Shown here: piece after piece, positions 12,550 through 24,186 of the stretch
How positions within the stretch are numbered: the first letter of the stretch is position 1
Layout of the letters: each line of letters starts with the position of its first letter
DNA from: Paraburkholderia silvatlantica
GTDB taxonomy: Bacteria > Pseudomonadota > Gammaproteobacteria > Burkholderiales > Burkholderiaceae
NCBI RefSeq assembly: GCF_003096715.1
Contig: NZ_QEOL01000006.1
Span: 1 to 64,000, forward strand
Reading direction: 5' to 3'
Length of the DNA: 64,000 bases
Notes under the pieces: generated by a model
The model's database searches: none
What the model saw: the letters and a program-made list of their open reading frames with translations, nothing else
Told to the model about the DNA's origin: nothing
Program-made: the position numbers and the translations under genes

Positions 12550-13407
12550 TTAACCCTTCACCGCGCCCGCCGTGAGGCCGCGCACGAAGTAGCGGCCGGC
12601 GATCACGTAGACGAGCAGCGTGGGCAGCGCGGCGATGATCGCGCCGGCCATGTCGACGTTGTATTCCTTCACGCCCGTGGACGTGTTCACGAGATTGTTC
12701 AGCGCCACCGTGATCGGCATCGAATCGACGCCCGAAAACACGATACCGAACAGGAAGTCATTCCAGATCTGCGTGAATTGCCAGATCAGGCACACCATGA
12801 AGATGGGCAGCGAGATCGGCAGCATGATGCGCGTGAAGATCATGAAGAAACCGGCGCCGTCGATGCGCGCGGCCTTGACGAGTTCAGCGGGCACGCTCAC
12901 GTAGAAGTTGCGGAAGAACATCGTGGTGAACGCAATGCCGTACACGACGTGCACCAGCACCAGACCGCCAATCGTGTTCGACAGGCCGAGGAAGCCTTCG
13001 AGACGCGCCATCGGCAGCAAGATGGCCTGGAACGGGATGAAGCAGCCCACCAGCAGCATCGTGAAGAGCGCGTCCGCGCCGCGAAAGCGCCAGTGCGTGA
13101 GCACGTAACCGTTGAACGCGCCGATGATCGACGAGATCAGCACGGCCGGAATCACCATCTTCACCGAGTTCATGAAGAACGGCTGCATGCCGTCACAGCG
13201 CACGCCGGTACAGGCTTCGCTCCACGCCTTGATCCACGGCGCGAAGGTCGGGCTCGTGGGCAGCGAGAGCATGGTGCCCGTGTGAATCTGGTCGAGCGAC
13301 TTGAACGATGTCGACAGCATCACGTAGAGCGGGAACAGGAAGTACAACGCGAACAGGATCAGCGCCGCATAGATGACCACGCGGCTCACGTTCATCTTAG
13401 GCTGCAT
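12550..13407 (-). CDS. Sugar ABC transporter permease (MalG family)
   Basis: 285 aa with about six transmembrane segments. The cytoplasmic EAA loop (LVKAARIDGAGFFMIFTRIMLPISLP) is the coupling site for the ATPase. An extra periplasmic loop with two cysteines (ACTGVRC) sits between TM1 and TM2. It overlaps the upstream permease gene by 11 bp, so translation is coupled. It is the second half of the membrane channel of the presumed glucose/mannose importer. Confidence 0.93.
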   Translation of the reverse strand: MQPKMNVSRVVIYAALILFALYFLFPLYVMLSTSFKSLDQIHTGTMLSLPTSPTFAPWIKAWSEACTGVRCDGMQPFFMNSVKMVIPAVLISSIIGAFNGYVLTHWRFRGADALFTMLLVGCFIPFQAILLPMARLEGFLGLSNTIGGLVLVHVVYGIAFTTMFFRNFYVSVPAELVKAARIDGAGFFMIFTRIMLPISLPIFMVCLIWQFTQIWNDFLFGIVFSGVDSMPITVALNNLVNTSTGVKEYNVDMAGAIIAALPTLLVYVIAGRYFVRGLTAGAVKG

Positions 13408-14338
13408 TGCGCGTGCTCCTCGATTCCAGATACATGAGCGGCACGAGCACGGCCACGACAGTGGCGAGCATCATCATCGACGAAGCTGCGCCGACGCCGA
13501 GCTGCCCGCGGTTGAACGAAAACGTGTACATGAAGATGGCGGGCAGCGACGACGACGTGCCCGGGCCACCGGCCGTCAAGGCAACGACGAGGTCGAACGT
13601 CTTGATCGTGATGTGGCACAGGATCAGCAGCACGGAGAAGAACACCGGACGCATGCTCGGAATCACGATCTTGCGGTAGATCGTGGGCAGCGTCGCGCCG
13701 TCCACCTGGGCCGCCTTGAAGATCTCGCTATCGACACCGCGCAGGCCGGCCAGGAACAGCGCCATGCAAAAGCCCGTGGACTGCCACACGGCGGCGACCA
13801 CGATACAGAAAATGGCCTTGTCCGGGTCGTTGAGCCAGTCGATGTGGAAGCTCATCCAGCCGATGCTGTGCATCACCTGCTGAATGCCGAGGTCCGGATT
13901 GAAGATCCACTGCCATGCCGTGCCCGTCACGATGTACGAGAGCGCCATCGGATAGAGGAACACCGCGCGCAGCGCGCCTTCCTGGCGAATCTGCTGGTCG
14001 AGCAGGATCGCGAGGAGCAGCCCGAGCCCCACGCAGATCGCGATGAACGGGATGCCGAACCATCCGAGGTTCTGCGCGGACGTCCACCAGACGTCGTTGG
14101 AGAACAGCTCGCGATAGCGGTCGAGACCCGCGAATTCATAGCGCGGCATCAGCCGCGAGGTCGAGAGCGACAGATAGCCGGTAATGAGAATGAAGCCGTA
14201 GACGAATACGAGGCTGATCAGAATGCTGGGCGAAAGCACCAGCTTCGGGATCCAGCGGTCTGCGAGCGCCGCCATGGGCGACGCGCGGCGGGTAGCAGGC
14301 GTGGCCGCCTTGCCGTTGCCGCTAAGAGAAGCAGTCAC
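13397..14338 (-). CDS. Sugar ABC transporter permease (MalF family)
   Basis: 313 aa with about six transmembrane helices and the EAA loop (EIFKAAQVDGATLPTIYRKIVIPSM). I chose the GTG at 14338 because AGGAG lies seven bases upstream; an ATG at 14407 in the same frame lacks such a site and adds 23 atypical residues. It pairs with the MalG-like permease. Substrate is inferred from the locus context only. Confidence 0.9.
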   Translation of the reverse strand: MTASLSGNGKAATPATRRASPMAALADRWIPKLVLSPSILISLVFVYGFILITGYLSLSTSRLMPRYEFAGLDRYRELFSNDVWWTSAQNLGWFGIPFIAICVGLGLLLAILLDQQIRQEGALRAVFLYPMALSYIVTGTAWQWIFNPDLGIQQVMHSIGWMSFHIDWLNDPDKAIFCIVVAAVWQSTGFCMALFLAGLRGVDSEIFKAAQVDGATLPTIYRKIVIPSMRPVFFSVLLILCHITIKTFDLVVALTAGGPGTSSSLPAIFMYTFSFNRGQLGVGAASSMMMLATVVAVLVPLMYLESRSTRNAA

Positions 14339-14461
14339 TGCGCAACTCCTGGTACGGTGCGAAAACAGCCTTCGCACGATGATGGGGTTCAGAGGGCGAA
14401 CCGTCATGCCCGGGGCGCGCCACGTATGGCGCCCCCGTCTTACAGCACTAACCTGCTACGC

Positions 14462-15709
14462 TCACTTCGTCTTCGCAGCCTTCGCGAGCGCTTCCACCGC
14501 GCTCTTCGAATCCTGGTTCGAGTTCATGAACTTCGTCACGACGTCGGTGATCGCACCGGCCGTTGCGTCCGGCTGAGCCATGCCGTGAGCGAGCGACGGC
14601 ACATAGCCGCCGGCCTTGATCGCGGTCTGCTCATCCGCATACGACTTCTTCGCGCATGCGTCGAACTTGCTCATGTCCACGCCGAGACGAACCGGAATCG
14701 AACCCTTGTACAGGCTGAACTGCTCCTGGAAGCCCGGGCTCATGATCGTCTTCGCGAGCGCGAGCTGGCCCGGCGTTGCCTCCTTCTGGCCCTTCTGCTG
14801 GAAGAACACGAACGAGTCGACGTTAAAAGTGTAGGCCTTCGCCGTGCCGGGCACGGCTGCGCAAACGTAGTCCGTATCCGGCTGCTTGTTCGCGTTCGCG
14901 AACTCGCCCTTGGCCCAGTCGCCCATGAACTGCATGCCGGCCTTGCCGTTGATGACCATGGCCGTGGCGAGGTTCCAGTCGCGGCCCGTGCGGCCGTTAT
15001 CCATGTACGACTCGATCTTGCGCACCGTGTCGAACACGCCGACCATCTGCTGCGACGTGAGGGTCTTCTGGTCGAGGTCGACGAGCGCCTTCTTGTAGAA
15101 GTCCGCACCCTGCGAGAGGACCACGTCTTCCCACAGCGTCAGGTCCTGCCACGGCTGGCCGCCAGCGGCGACCGGCTGGATGCCTGCGGCCTTCATCTTG
15201 TCGGCCAGCGCGAAGAATTCCGGCCACGTGGTCGGCACCTTGCCGCCCACCTTGTCGAGCGCCGCCTTGTTGATCCACACCCAGTTCACCCGGTGCACCG
15301 AGAACGGCGCGGCAACGTAGTGGCCTTCGGCGTGCATGATCTTGTCGATCTGCGGCGGCAGATTGGCCTTCCAGTCGCCGGCGACGGAGTCGACGTTCAC
15401 CAGCACGCCCTGGTCGGCCCATTCCTGGATCAGCGGACCCTTGATCTGGGCGGCCGTCGGTGCGTTGCCCGAGATCACCTGGGTCTTCAGTGCGGTCATG
15501 GCCGCCGCACCCGCGCCACCGGCGACCGCGAAGTCCTTCCACACATAGCCCTGCTTCGTCATGTCGTCCTTGAGCACGCCAACGGCCTTCGACTCGCCGC
15601 CCGAAGTCCACCAGTGCAGCACTTCGAGGGACTCGGCTGCTTGCGCCGTGGCGACGCCGCCCAACAGACCTGCTGCGCACAGGGCGCCCATGATCGCGCG
15701 GAATTTCAT
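14462..15709 (-). CDS. Periplasmic sugar-binding protein of ABC importer
   Basis: 415 aa. A signal peptide (residues 1-24, cleavage after AQA) is followed by LEVLHWWTSGGES, a typical opening of family 1 solute-binding proteins for glucose/mannose (GtsA-like). Trp-rich ligand-site segments occur through the body. It captures sugar in the periplasm and delivers it to the two permeases. It is the first gene of the minus-strand importer operon, facing zwf across a long regulatory gap. Confidence 0.92.
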   Translation of the reverse strand: MKFRAIMGALCAAGLLGGVATAQAAESLEVLHWWTSGGESKAVGVLKDDMTKQGYVWKDFAVAGGAGAAAMTALKTQVISGNAPTAAQIKGPLIQEWADQGVLVNVDSVAGDWKANLPPQIDKIMHAEGHYVAAPFSVHRVNWVWINKAALDKVGGKVPTTWPEFFALADKMKAAGIQPVAAGGQPWQDLTLWEDVVLSQGADFYKKALVDLDQKTLTSQQMVGVFDTVRKIESYMDNGRTGRDWNLATAMVINGKAGMQFMGDWAKGEFANANKQPDTDYVCAAVPGTAKAYTFNVDSFVFFQQKGQKEATPGQLALAKTIMSPGFQEQFSLYKGSIPVRLGVDMSKFDACAKKSYADEQTAIKAGGYVPSLAHGMAQPDATAGAITDVVTKFMNSNQDSKSAVEALAKAAKTK

Positions 15710-16285
15710 TGCTTATCTCCTCCAGACACCTGAACAAAAAACGATTGGCCCCTGATCGCCAGGGTGCGGTGGTTGGTCAAACAGGCAAAACAGGCAAAAC
15801 ACTGGACGGACGGGCGCCGGAGTGCCGCGCGCGCGTGCTTTTCATTGGATGCGCGCGGGCCGCGTGCCGGTTACCGGCCGCAGGACGCTCAAGAGATGAG
15901 TGGTTCGGAATGCAACTTGACTGTCTCCTCTTTTGATTTTCACCGGCCACCCGGCCGGCCGAGGCGCCGCTTGCGTCACGCAGCCTTGAAGCCTCCGCAC
16001 GCCGGGGAACCGGGCGCGCGGCTCACTGGCAAGCCGGGCTGAGTCCCGCGTTGTTCTCCGTTAACATGAGGGGCATTCCGTCCGCTCGCGAAACTGCGCA
16101 AACCGCCTTGCTGGCTGCGTTCCACGCTTTTTTCATCGAATGAACGTTACCTCTTGATTTGGATTGTAGTTAAACTACAATTCAGTGTCAAAAAAAATTT
16201 TATCGGACTACGGCCGCCCGATCGCCCACGCAGACGGACACCCGTTGTACCCTGCAGCGGCCCCCCAGGATTCTGACTGAGACTC
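15710..16285. other. 576-bp divergent regulatory gap between sugar importer and zwf operon
   Basis: No protein gene is supported here. Near the importer side, three short direct copies of (A)AACAGGC/AAAACA-type sequence occur at about 15778-15801. An AT-rich stretch at about 16150-16205, rare in this GC-rich sequence, contains the HexR-type palindrome and probably the zwf promoter. Confidence 0.6.
16164..16180. promoter_or_regulatory. HexR-type operator upstream of zwf
   Basis: TTGTAGTTAAACTACAA is a perfect 17-bp palindrome, 106 bp before the zwf start. It matches the HexR site form (TGTARTWWWAYTACA) known in proteobacterial central carbon metabolism. HexR is an RpiR-family regulator that senses 2-keto-3-deoxy-6-phosphogluconate. 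The RpiR domain encoded in the same operon (glk/hexR fusion) is the obvious partner, giving an autoregulated circuit. Confidence 0.82.
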
Positions 16286-17755
<1,470 letters not shown>

Positions 17756-17848
17756 TGGGATTGCATGGCGGTACGCTCAGCGAGCGCGACGCCGGACCGG
17801 ACAGATGAACTACCCCGTAGATCTACAAAAAAGCAGCATGGAGGAGAA

Positions 17849-18550
17849 GTGATCGAGCTTCACGTATTCGACGACCCGCGCGTCCAATCCGACGCGCTGG
17901 CGCGAGCCGTGGGCGACGCGCTACATGCGTCGCTCGCCGCTCAGCAGGCGGCGCCCGGTACTGCCGCGCGCCGGGCCACGCTCGCCGTCTCCGGCGGCAC
18001 GAGCCCCCGCCCGTTCCTCGAGGCCCTCTCGACGCACCGTTTCGACTGGGCGCACATCGACGTCACGCTCGTCGACGACCGCTGGGTGCCCGACACCGAC
18101 TCCGCGAGCAACGCGCGTCTCGCGCGCGAGACGCTGCTCACGCACGAAGCGGCCGGCGCGCGCTTCCTGCCGCTCGTCGACGTGGCGCAGGACCTCGACG
18201 CGCATGTCGCCGCGCTCAACGCCGACCCGGCCCGCAAGCTGCCGAACGTCGCCGTGCTCGGCATGGGCGAGGACGGCCACACGGCCTCGATTTTCGCCGA
18301 CGCCCCCGAATGGCACGAAGCCATCACCACGGCGCGCCCGTTCGTGGCCGTGCATCCGCAGGCAGCGCCCCATGCGCGCGTCTCGTGGTCGATGCAGGCG
18401 CTGCGCCAGGTCGACCGGCTGTTCCTGCTGATCGCGGGACAGCGCAAGCTCGAAGTGCTGCAACAGGCCGCCGCGGCCGAACAAAACAACGCCATCTCGA
18501 AGCTGGCGAACGACAAGGGAGTGAGACTCGATGTCTACTGGTGCGCCTAA
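17849..18550 (+). CDS. pgl: 6-phosphogluconolactonase
   Basis: 233 aa. Conserved [22 protein letters not shown] and [13 protein letters not shown] motifs identify the DevB/Pgl family. The GTG at 17849 is chosen because a strong GGAGGAG site ends two to three bases before it; the upstream in-frame ATG at 17765 has none. It hydrolyses the lactone made by Zwf. The end overlaps the next gene by 20 bp, so the two are translationally coupled. Confidence 0.95.
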   Translation: MIELHVFDDPRVQSDALARAVGDALHASLAAQQAAPGTAARRATLAVSGGTSPRPFLEALSTHRFDWAHIDVTLVDDRWVPDTDSASNARLARETLLTHEAAGARFLPLVDVAQDLDAHVAALNADPARKLPNVAVLGMGEDGHTASIFADAPEWHEAITTARPFVAVHPQAAPHARVSWSMQALRQVDRLFLLIAGQRKLEVLQQAAAAEQNNAISKLANDKGVRLDVYWCA

Positions 18551-20447
18551 TAAAAACGCCCCTGGCGCAGGCCAGCACGCCGACGGTCCGAGGCTGCTCG
18601 CCGACATCGGCGGAACCAACGCGCGCTTCGCGCTGGAAACGGGTCCGGGCGAAATCGGCCAGGTGCGCGTGTATCCGTGCGCGCAGTATCCGGGCGTCGC
18701 GGAAGTGATCCAGCAGTACCTGAAGGACAACAAGATCGGCCGCGTGAATCATGCGGCCATCGCGATTGCGAATCCGGTCGACGGCGACCAGGTGCGCATG
18801 ACCAATCACGACTGGACCTTCTCGATCGAAGCGACGCGCCGCTCGCTCGGCTTCGACACGCTGCTGGTCGTCAACGACTTCACCGCGCTCGCCATGGCGC
18901 TGCCCGGCCTGACCGACTCGCAGCGCGTGCAGGTTGGCGGCGGCCAGCGCCGCCAGAACAGCGTGATCGGCCTGCTCGGGCCGGGCACGGGTCTCGGCGT
19001 CTCGGGCCTGATTCCCGCCGACGACCGCTGGATCGCGCTCGGCAGCGAAGGCGGCCACGCGAGCTTCTCGCCGCAGGACGAGCGCGAAGACATCGTGCTG
19101 CAGTTCGCGCGCACGAAGTGGCCGCATGTGTCGTTCGAACGCGTGTGCGCGGGGCCTGGCCTCGAACTGATCTATCGCGCGCTCGCCGCTCGCGACAAGA
19201 AAAAGCTGCCCGCCGACCTCGGCACGGCCGAAGTCGTGAAACGCGCCCACGAGGGCGAGCCGCTCGCGGTCGAGACCGTCGAATGCTTCTGCGGCATTCT
19301 CGGCAGCTTCGCGGGCAACATCGCCATGACGCTCGGCTCGCTCGGCGGCATCTACATCGGCGGCGGCGTGGTGCCGCGCCTGGGCGAGCTCTTCACGCGC
19401 TCGTCGTTCCGCCGGCGCTTCGAGGCGAAGGGCCGTTTCGACACGTATCTCTCGAACGTGCCCACTTACGTGATCACGGCGGAGTATCCGGCGTTCCTCG
19501 GCGTGTCGGCCATTCTCGCGGAGCAGTTGTCGAATCGCGCGGGCGGCGGCTCGTCGGCCGTGTTCGAACGCATTCGCCAGATGCGCGATGCGCTCACGCC
19601 CGCCGAACGCCGCGTGGCCGACCTCGCGCTCAACCATCCGCGCTCGATCATCAACGATCCGATCGTCGATATCGCGCGCAAGGCCGACGTGAGCCAGCCC
19701 ACGGTCATCCGCTTCTGCCGCTCGCTCGGCTGCCAGGGCCTCTCAGACTTCAAGCTCAAGCTCGCCACGGGCCTCACGGGCACGATTCCGGTGAGCCACA
19801 GCCAGGTGCACCTGGGCGACACCGCCACCGACTTCGGCGCGAAGGTGCTCGACAACACCGTGTCGGCCATCCTGCAACTGCGCGAGCACCTGAACTTCGA
19901 GCAGGTCGAGAATGCGATCACGCTGCTCAACGGCGCGCGCCGCATCGAGTTCTATGGCCTCGGCAATTCGCACATCGTCGCGCAGGACGCGCACTACAAG
20001 TTCTTCCGCTTCGGCATCCCGACCATCGCCTATGGCGACCTGTACATGCAGGCCGCTTCCGCCGCACTGCTCGGCAAGGGCGACGTGATCGTGGCCGTCT
20101 CGAAGTCGGGCCGCGCGCCGGAACTGCTGCGTGTGCTCGACGTCGCCATGCAGGCGGGCGCGAAGGTAATCGCGATCACGTCGAGCAACACGCCGCTCGC
20201 GAGACGCGCGACCGTTGCGCTCGAAACCGATCACATCGAAATGCGCGAATCGCAGCTTTCGATGATCTCGCGCATCCTGCATCTGCTGATGATCGACATC
20301 CTCGCGGTGGGCGTCGCGATTCGCCGTGCTTCGCCCGATGCGGATCTCGGCGACGCCGTCGAAAAGGCGCGCGAGCATGCCGACGACGACGCATCGGCCG
20401 TGCTGGACTGGTTGAGCCACGGCGCTTCGCCTACGGCGCGCGACTGA
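18531..20447 (+). CDS. Bifunctional glucokinase / HexR-like RpiR regulator fusion
   Basis: 638 aa. Residues about 20-340 form a glucokinase: [14 protein letters not shown] phosphate loop, [13 protein letters not shown], and the substrate-site [16 protein letters not shown]. From about 345 a second protein follows: an RpiR helix-turn-helix ([13 protein letters not shown]...[27 protein letters not shown]) and a SIS sugar-phosphate domain (about 460-600; [23 protein letters not shown]). The second half is the expected HexR. Such fusions are known from Burkholderia-type genomes. The product would phosphorylate glucose and, by sensing a sugar phosphate, control the HexR site before zwf. Confidence 0.95.
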   Translation: MSTGAPNKNAPGAGQHADGPRLLADIGGTNARFALETGPGEIGQVRVYPCAQYPGVAEVIQQYLKDNKIGRVNHAAIAIANPVDGDQVRMTNHDWTFSIEATRRSLGFDTLLVVNDFTALAMALPGLTDSQRVQVGGGQRRQNSVIGLLGPGTGLGVSGLIPADDRWIALGSEGGHASFSPQDEREDIVLQFARTKWPHVSFERVCAGPGLELIYRALAARDKKKLPADLGTAEVVKRAHEGEPLAVETVECFCGILGSFAGNIAMTLGSLGGIYIGGGVVPRLGELFTRSSFRRRFEAKGRFDTYLSNVPTYVITAEYPAFLGVSAILAEQLSNRAGGGSSAVFERIRQMRDALTPAERRVADLALNHPRSIINDPIVDIARKADVSQPTVIRFCRSLGCQGLSDFKLKLATGLTGTIPVSHSQVHLGDTATDFGAKVLDNTVSAILQLREHLNFEQVENAITLLNGARRIEFYGLGNSHIVAQDAHYKFFRFGIPTIAYGDLYMQAASAALLGKGDVIVAVSKSGRAPELLRVLDVAMQAGAKVIAITSSNTPLARRATVALETDHIEMRESQLSMISRILHLLMIDILAVGVAIRRASPDADLGDAVEKAREHADDDASAVLDWLSHGASPTARD

Positions 20448-20465
20448 AGTCCGCTTACTCGATCG

Positions 20466-20500
20466 ATGAAAAAAATGGGACGCCTCGGCGTCCCATTTTC
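20466..20500. terminator. Bidirectional intrinsic terminator
   Basis: AATGGGACGCC and GGCGTCCCATT pair perfectly around a 2-nt loop, with A-tract before and T-tract after. It separates the convergent glk/hexR and MFS exporter genes. Confidence 0.9.
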
Positions 20501-20519
20501 GTTGCGCGCCACGTCGCGC

Positions 20520-21752
20520 TCACGGCGTGGCCGTTTGCACCGCCTCCGGTGCCGGCGTGCCGTGCCACTTCACGACGAGCGCGCGCCCCACCCACGTGAG
20601 CAGGCCGCACACGCCGATCGTCACGCCCATGCCGAACGGGGAGATACCCGGGAACCAGCCGACCACGGCGCTGGCGAGCGCGCCGAGGCCAAGCTGCGTC
20701 GCGCCGAACACCGCCGCTGCCGCGCCCGCGTTCTTCGGATAGCGGTACATGAGATCGGTTGCGCAGTTCGCGCCGAGCAGTCCCACCACGCTCACCACGA
20801 AGAAGAGGCCGAACACGATCGACCACAGGCCGCCCCAGCCGGTCACGCACATGAGCGCGACGAAGAGCGACGCGGCAACGCTCACGCCCGACGCAATCGA
20901 CACCATGCGAAGCGTGCCGAGCCGCCCGATGAAGCGCGTGTTCAGAAAGTTGCCGAGCATGATGCCGAACACGTTCGCGCCGAAGAAGAACCCATAGTGC
21001 TGCGGCGAGACGTGGAAGTACTCGATATAGACGAACGGCGTGGCCGAAATGTAGGTGAACATCGCGGCGAACGCCATGCCGCCGCAGAGCATGTGCCCCC
21101 ACACGAGCGGATCGCGCAGCAGGCGTCCGTAGGCCGCGAACGAGCGCAGCACGGCTGCGCTTTCGCGCTTTTCCGGCGGCCAGGTTTCGGGCACGCGCAG
21201 GTAGGCGGCCACGGCGCACGCGAGGCCGAAGAGCGTGAGCGCGACGAACACCACGCGCCAGCCGCCGATCAGCAGCAGCTGTCCGCCGATGAGCGGCGCG
21301 AGCAGCGGCCCGATCGCCGTGACGATCGCGACCATCGAGAGGACTTTGGCCGCGTCGGAAGGCTCGTGGGCGTCGCGCGCGATGGCCCGCGACAGCACCG
21401 AGGCCGCGCCCGCGCCGAGCGCCTGAAGAAAGCGCACGATCACGAGCTCGCCCACCGAGAACGAGAGCCAGCAGGCAATGCTGGCGAGCGTGAAGAGCGC
21501 GATGCCGCCGAGCAGCACGGGGCGGCGGCCATACGCGTCGGAAACCGGGCCGTACAGCAGCATGCCGATCGAGAAGCCGGCCATGAAGCTCGTGAGCGTC
21601 GAGGCCGCGGCGGCGGCGCTCACGCCGAACGACTGCGCGATGGCGGGCAGGCTCGGCAGATACATGTCGGTGGCGAGCGGGCCGCAGGCGGCGAGTGCGC
21701 CCAGCAACAGGATCAGCCGGCCATCGGGCCGGCGGCGCGGGGAATGGGACAT
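20520..21752 (-). CDS. Bcr/CflA-family MFS multidrug exporter
   Basis: 410 aa, about 12 transmembrane helices. The opening LGALAACGPLATDMYLPSLPAIA (first helix) and the motif-A loop YGPVSDAYGRRPVLLGGIALFTLAS are typical of the Bcr/CflA drug:H+ antiporter family in the inner membrane. The substrate range is unknown. It stands alone between two terminator or promoter regions. Confidence 0.9.
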   Translation of the reverse strand: MSHSPRRRPDGRLILLLGALAACGPLATDMYLPSLPAIAQSFGVSAAAAASTLTSFMAGFSIGMLLYGPVSDAYGRRPVLLGGIALFTLASIACWLSFSVGELVIVRFLQALGAGAASVLSRAIARDAHEPSDAAKVLSMVAIVTAIGPLLAPLIGGQLLLIGGWRVVFVALTLFGLACAVAAYLRVPETWPPEKRESAAVLRSFAAYGRLLRDPLVWGHMLCGGMAFAAMFTYISATPFVYIEYFHVSPQHYGFFFGANVFGIMLGNFLNTRFIGRLGTLRMVSIASGVSVAASLFVALMCVTGWGGLWSIVFGLFFVVSVVGLLGANCATDLMYRYPKNAGAAAAVFGATQLGLGALASAVVGWFPGISPFGMGVTIGVCGLLTWVGRALVVKWHGTPAPEAVQTATP

Positions 21753-21971
21753 GGTGTGTAGGGCGGCGGAGCGCGCGCGGCGCGCGCGGTCTCGATGTCA
21801 TGGGCCGATTCATCCGTCGCTGCGGGAGCGGACGAAAGCGGACGAAACGGCAACGCGGTGCCGCCGAATTGTACCTGACGCCCCTCGCCCGCCATGCGCG
21901 GCCTCACATGCGGCGGCGTCGCGGCTTTGCGCTAAGCTGCCCGCTTTCGCTCAACTTGCCGCGTCGCCGAT

Positions 21972-22604
21972 ATGACCGCCTTCCTGCTCATCTGGAGCCC
22001 CAAGAAGTGGCCCTGGCCCGAACTGCCCGACTTCGCGCGCCGCGTGCGCGCAGGGGAAGCCGTCGCCGACACCTGGGGATGCGGCTTCGCACGCGGCATC
22101 CTGCCGGGCGACCGGGTGTTCCTGCACCGCGTCGCCAGCGAGCCGCGCGGGCTCTTCGGGTCCGGCTACGTCACGCGCGCGCCTTACGAGGTGCCGGACG
22201 CCGCGTACAAGCGCGGCTACCGGCTGTGCATCGACTTCGTCTACGACTGGCTCGTCGATGCGGGCGAAGAAGTGGTCGTCGCGCGGGACGATCTGCGGCC
22301 GCACCCGTTTTCGATCCAGACGTGGGACGCGCAGAGTTCAGGCACGGTCATCAAGCCGGTCGCCGAAGGCGCGCTGGAAAAGCGCTGGGCGGAGCTGACA
22401 GGGCGGCGGCCGATGCCGGCGCCGGCGCTCGCGGCCATGCAGGCGTGGCACGACGCGCGCATGGCATCGGCGGCGCAAGACGGATCCGCACCGGGCGTAA
22501 CCCGGCCCGCGCGCAAACGAGCCGCCGTGAAAGTCGATCCGCGCGAGACGGCGGCGCCCCTCGCGCTGCCGCCAACACGCAAACGCAAGGAACCAGCGCG
22601 CTGA
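21972..22604 (+). CDS. Hypothetical protein with EVE/PUA-like N-terminal region
   Basis: 210 aa. The N-terminal ~130 residues (FLLIWSPKKWPWPELPDFARRVRAGEAVADTWGCG...DRVFLHRVASEPRGLFGSGYV) resemble an EVE/PUA-like fold, small domains that can bind modified nucleic-acid bases. The C-terminal ~60 residues are Ala/Arg/Pro/Lys-rich and probably disordered. I see no nuclease motif fused to it. Function unknown; the domain call is by eye. Confidence 0.75.
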   Translation: MTAFLLIWSPKKWPWPELPDFARRVRAGEAVADTWGCGFARGILPGDRVFLHRVASEPRGLFGSGYVTRAPYEVPDAAYKRGYRLCIDFVYDWLVDAGEEVVVARDDLRPHPFSIQTWDAQSSGTVIKPVAEGALEKRWAELTGRRPMPAPALAAMQAWHDARMASAAQDGSAPGVTRPARKRAAVKVDPRETAAPLALPPTRKRKEPAR

Positions 22605-22781
22605 ATCAGGCCGCCCGGGAACGCCCAAGCCAACCCGGGGCGCCGGCCCGATCCGCGCGACTCCGGTACAATTTCGGGAGCACAGCCCCATCGCCCGCGC
22701 CCTTGCGGCGCCGCCTGGGTCCGTACGCCGGCCCCTTTCGTCAGCGCCGCGCGCCACACCACTTTCGCAGGTCCAGCACTC

Positions 22782-24107
22782 ATGTCCAGCACCCAGCCCA
22801 GCACCCAGAACCGTAACGAAGCCCTCTTCGAACGCGCCCAGCGCACCATCCCGGGCGGCGTGAATTCGCCCGTGCGCGCGTTCCGCTCGGTCGGCGGCAC
22901 GCCGCGCTTCATCGAGCGCGCGCAGGGGCCGTACTTCTGGGACGCCGAGGGCAAGCGCTATATCGACTACATCGGCTCGTGGGGCCCGATGATCGTTGGC
23001 CACGTGCATCCGGAAGTGCTCGACGCCGTGCAGCGCGTGCTCGCGAACGGCTTCTCGTTCGGCGCGCCGACCGAGGCCGAGATCGAGATCGCCGAGGAAA
23101 TCTGCAAGATCGTGCCGTCGATGGAGCAGGTGCGCATGGTGTCGAGCGGCACCGAGGCCACGATGAGCGCGCTGCGCCTCGCGCGCGGTTTCACGAAGCG
23201 CGACCGCATCGTGAAGTTCGAAGGCTGCTACCACGGCCACGCCGACAGCCTGCTCGTGAAGGCGGGCTCGGGCCTGCTCACGTTCGGCAACCCGACTTCG
23301 GCGGGCGTGCCGGTGGACATCGCGAAGCACACCACGGTGCTCGAATACAACAACGTCGCCGCACTCGAAGAAGCGTTCAAGGCGTTCGGCGACGAGATCG
23401 CCGCCGTGATCGTCGAGCCGGTCGCGGGCAACATGAACCTCGTGAAGGCCACGCCCGAATTCATCGGCGCGCTGCGCAGCCTCACGGCGAAGCACGGCAG
23501 CGTGCTGATCTTCGACGAAGTGATGTGCGGTTTCCGCGTCGGCCTGCGCGGCGCGCAGGCGCTCTACGGCGTCGAGGCCGACATGGTGTGCCTCGGCAAG
23601 GTGATCGGCGGCGGCATGCCGGCGGCGGCGTTCGGCGGCCGCCGCGAGATCATGGATCACCTCGCGCCCAACGGCTCGGTGTACCAGGCAGGTACGCTCT
23701 CGGGCAACCCGATCGCCGTCGCGGCGGGCTTGAAGACGCTGCAGCTCATTCAGGCGCCCGGCTTCTACGAGCAGCTCACCGCGAAGACCGCACGTCTCGC
23801 GAAGGGGCTAACGGCCGCCGCGCGCGAAACGAAGGTGCCGTTCGTGGCGGATTCGGTGGGCGGCATGTTCGGCCTCTATTTCGCGGACAAGGTGCCGGGC
23901 AGTTTCGCCGAGGTCACGAAGAGCGACATCGCGCGCTTCAACCGCTTCTTCCACCGCATGCTGGACGCGGGCGTCTACTTCGCGCCTTCGGCCTACGAGG
24001 CGGGTTTCGTGTCGAGCGCCCACGACGACACGATCCTCGACGAGACGATCGGCGCGGCGCGCAGCGCGTTCACAGCGGAAGCCGCGGCTGAAAACGTGAC
24101 GCAATAA
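22782..24107 (+). CDS. hemL: Glutamate-1-semialdehyde 2,1-aminomutase
   Basis: 441 aa. PLP-dependent class III aminotransferase fold: [17 protein letters not shown] opening, [20 protein letters not shown] and the PLP lysine at about residue 273 in [16 protein letters not shown]. It converts glutamate-1-semialdehyde to 5-aminolevulinate, the first tetrapyrrole precursor. The upstream gap has a candidate -10 (TACAAT, about 22669). Length and motifs are normal. Confidence 0.97.
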   Translation: MSSTQPSTQNRNEALFERAQRTIPGGVNSPVRAFRSVGGTPRFIERAQGPYFWDAEGKRYIDYIGSWGPMIVGHVHPEVLDAVQRVLANGFSFGAPTEAEIEIAEEICKIVPSMEQVRMVSSGTEATMSALRLARGFTKRDRIVKFEGCYHGHADSLLVKAGSGLLTFGNPTSAGVPVDIAKHTTVLEYNNVAALEEAFKAFGDEIAAVIVEPVAGNMNLVKATPEFIGALRSLTAKHGSVLIFDEVMCGFRVGLRGAQALYGVEADMVCLGKVIGGGMPAAAFGGRREIMDHLAPNGSVYQAGTLSGNPIAVAAGLKTLQLIQAPGFYEQLTAKTARLAKGLTAAARETKVPFVADSVGGMFGLYFADKVPGSFAEVTKSDIARFNRFFHRMLDAGVYFAPSAYEAGFVSSAHDDTILDETIGAARSAFTAEAAAENVTQ

Positions 24108-24186
24108 GGCATTACGCCATCGACCGCCGGCGCAGCGCGCGCCTCGCCGGCCCCCATCCGACCGCCGCCCGGGAGAAAGCCCGACG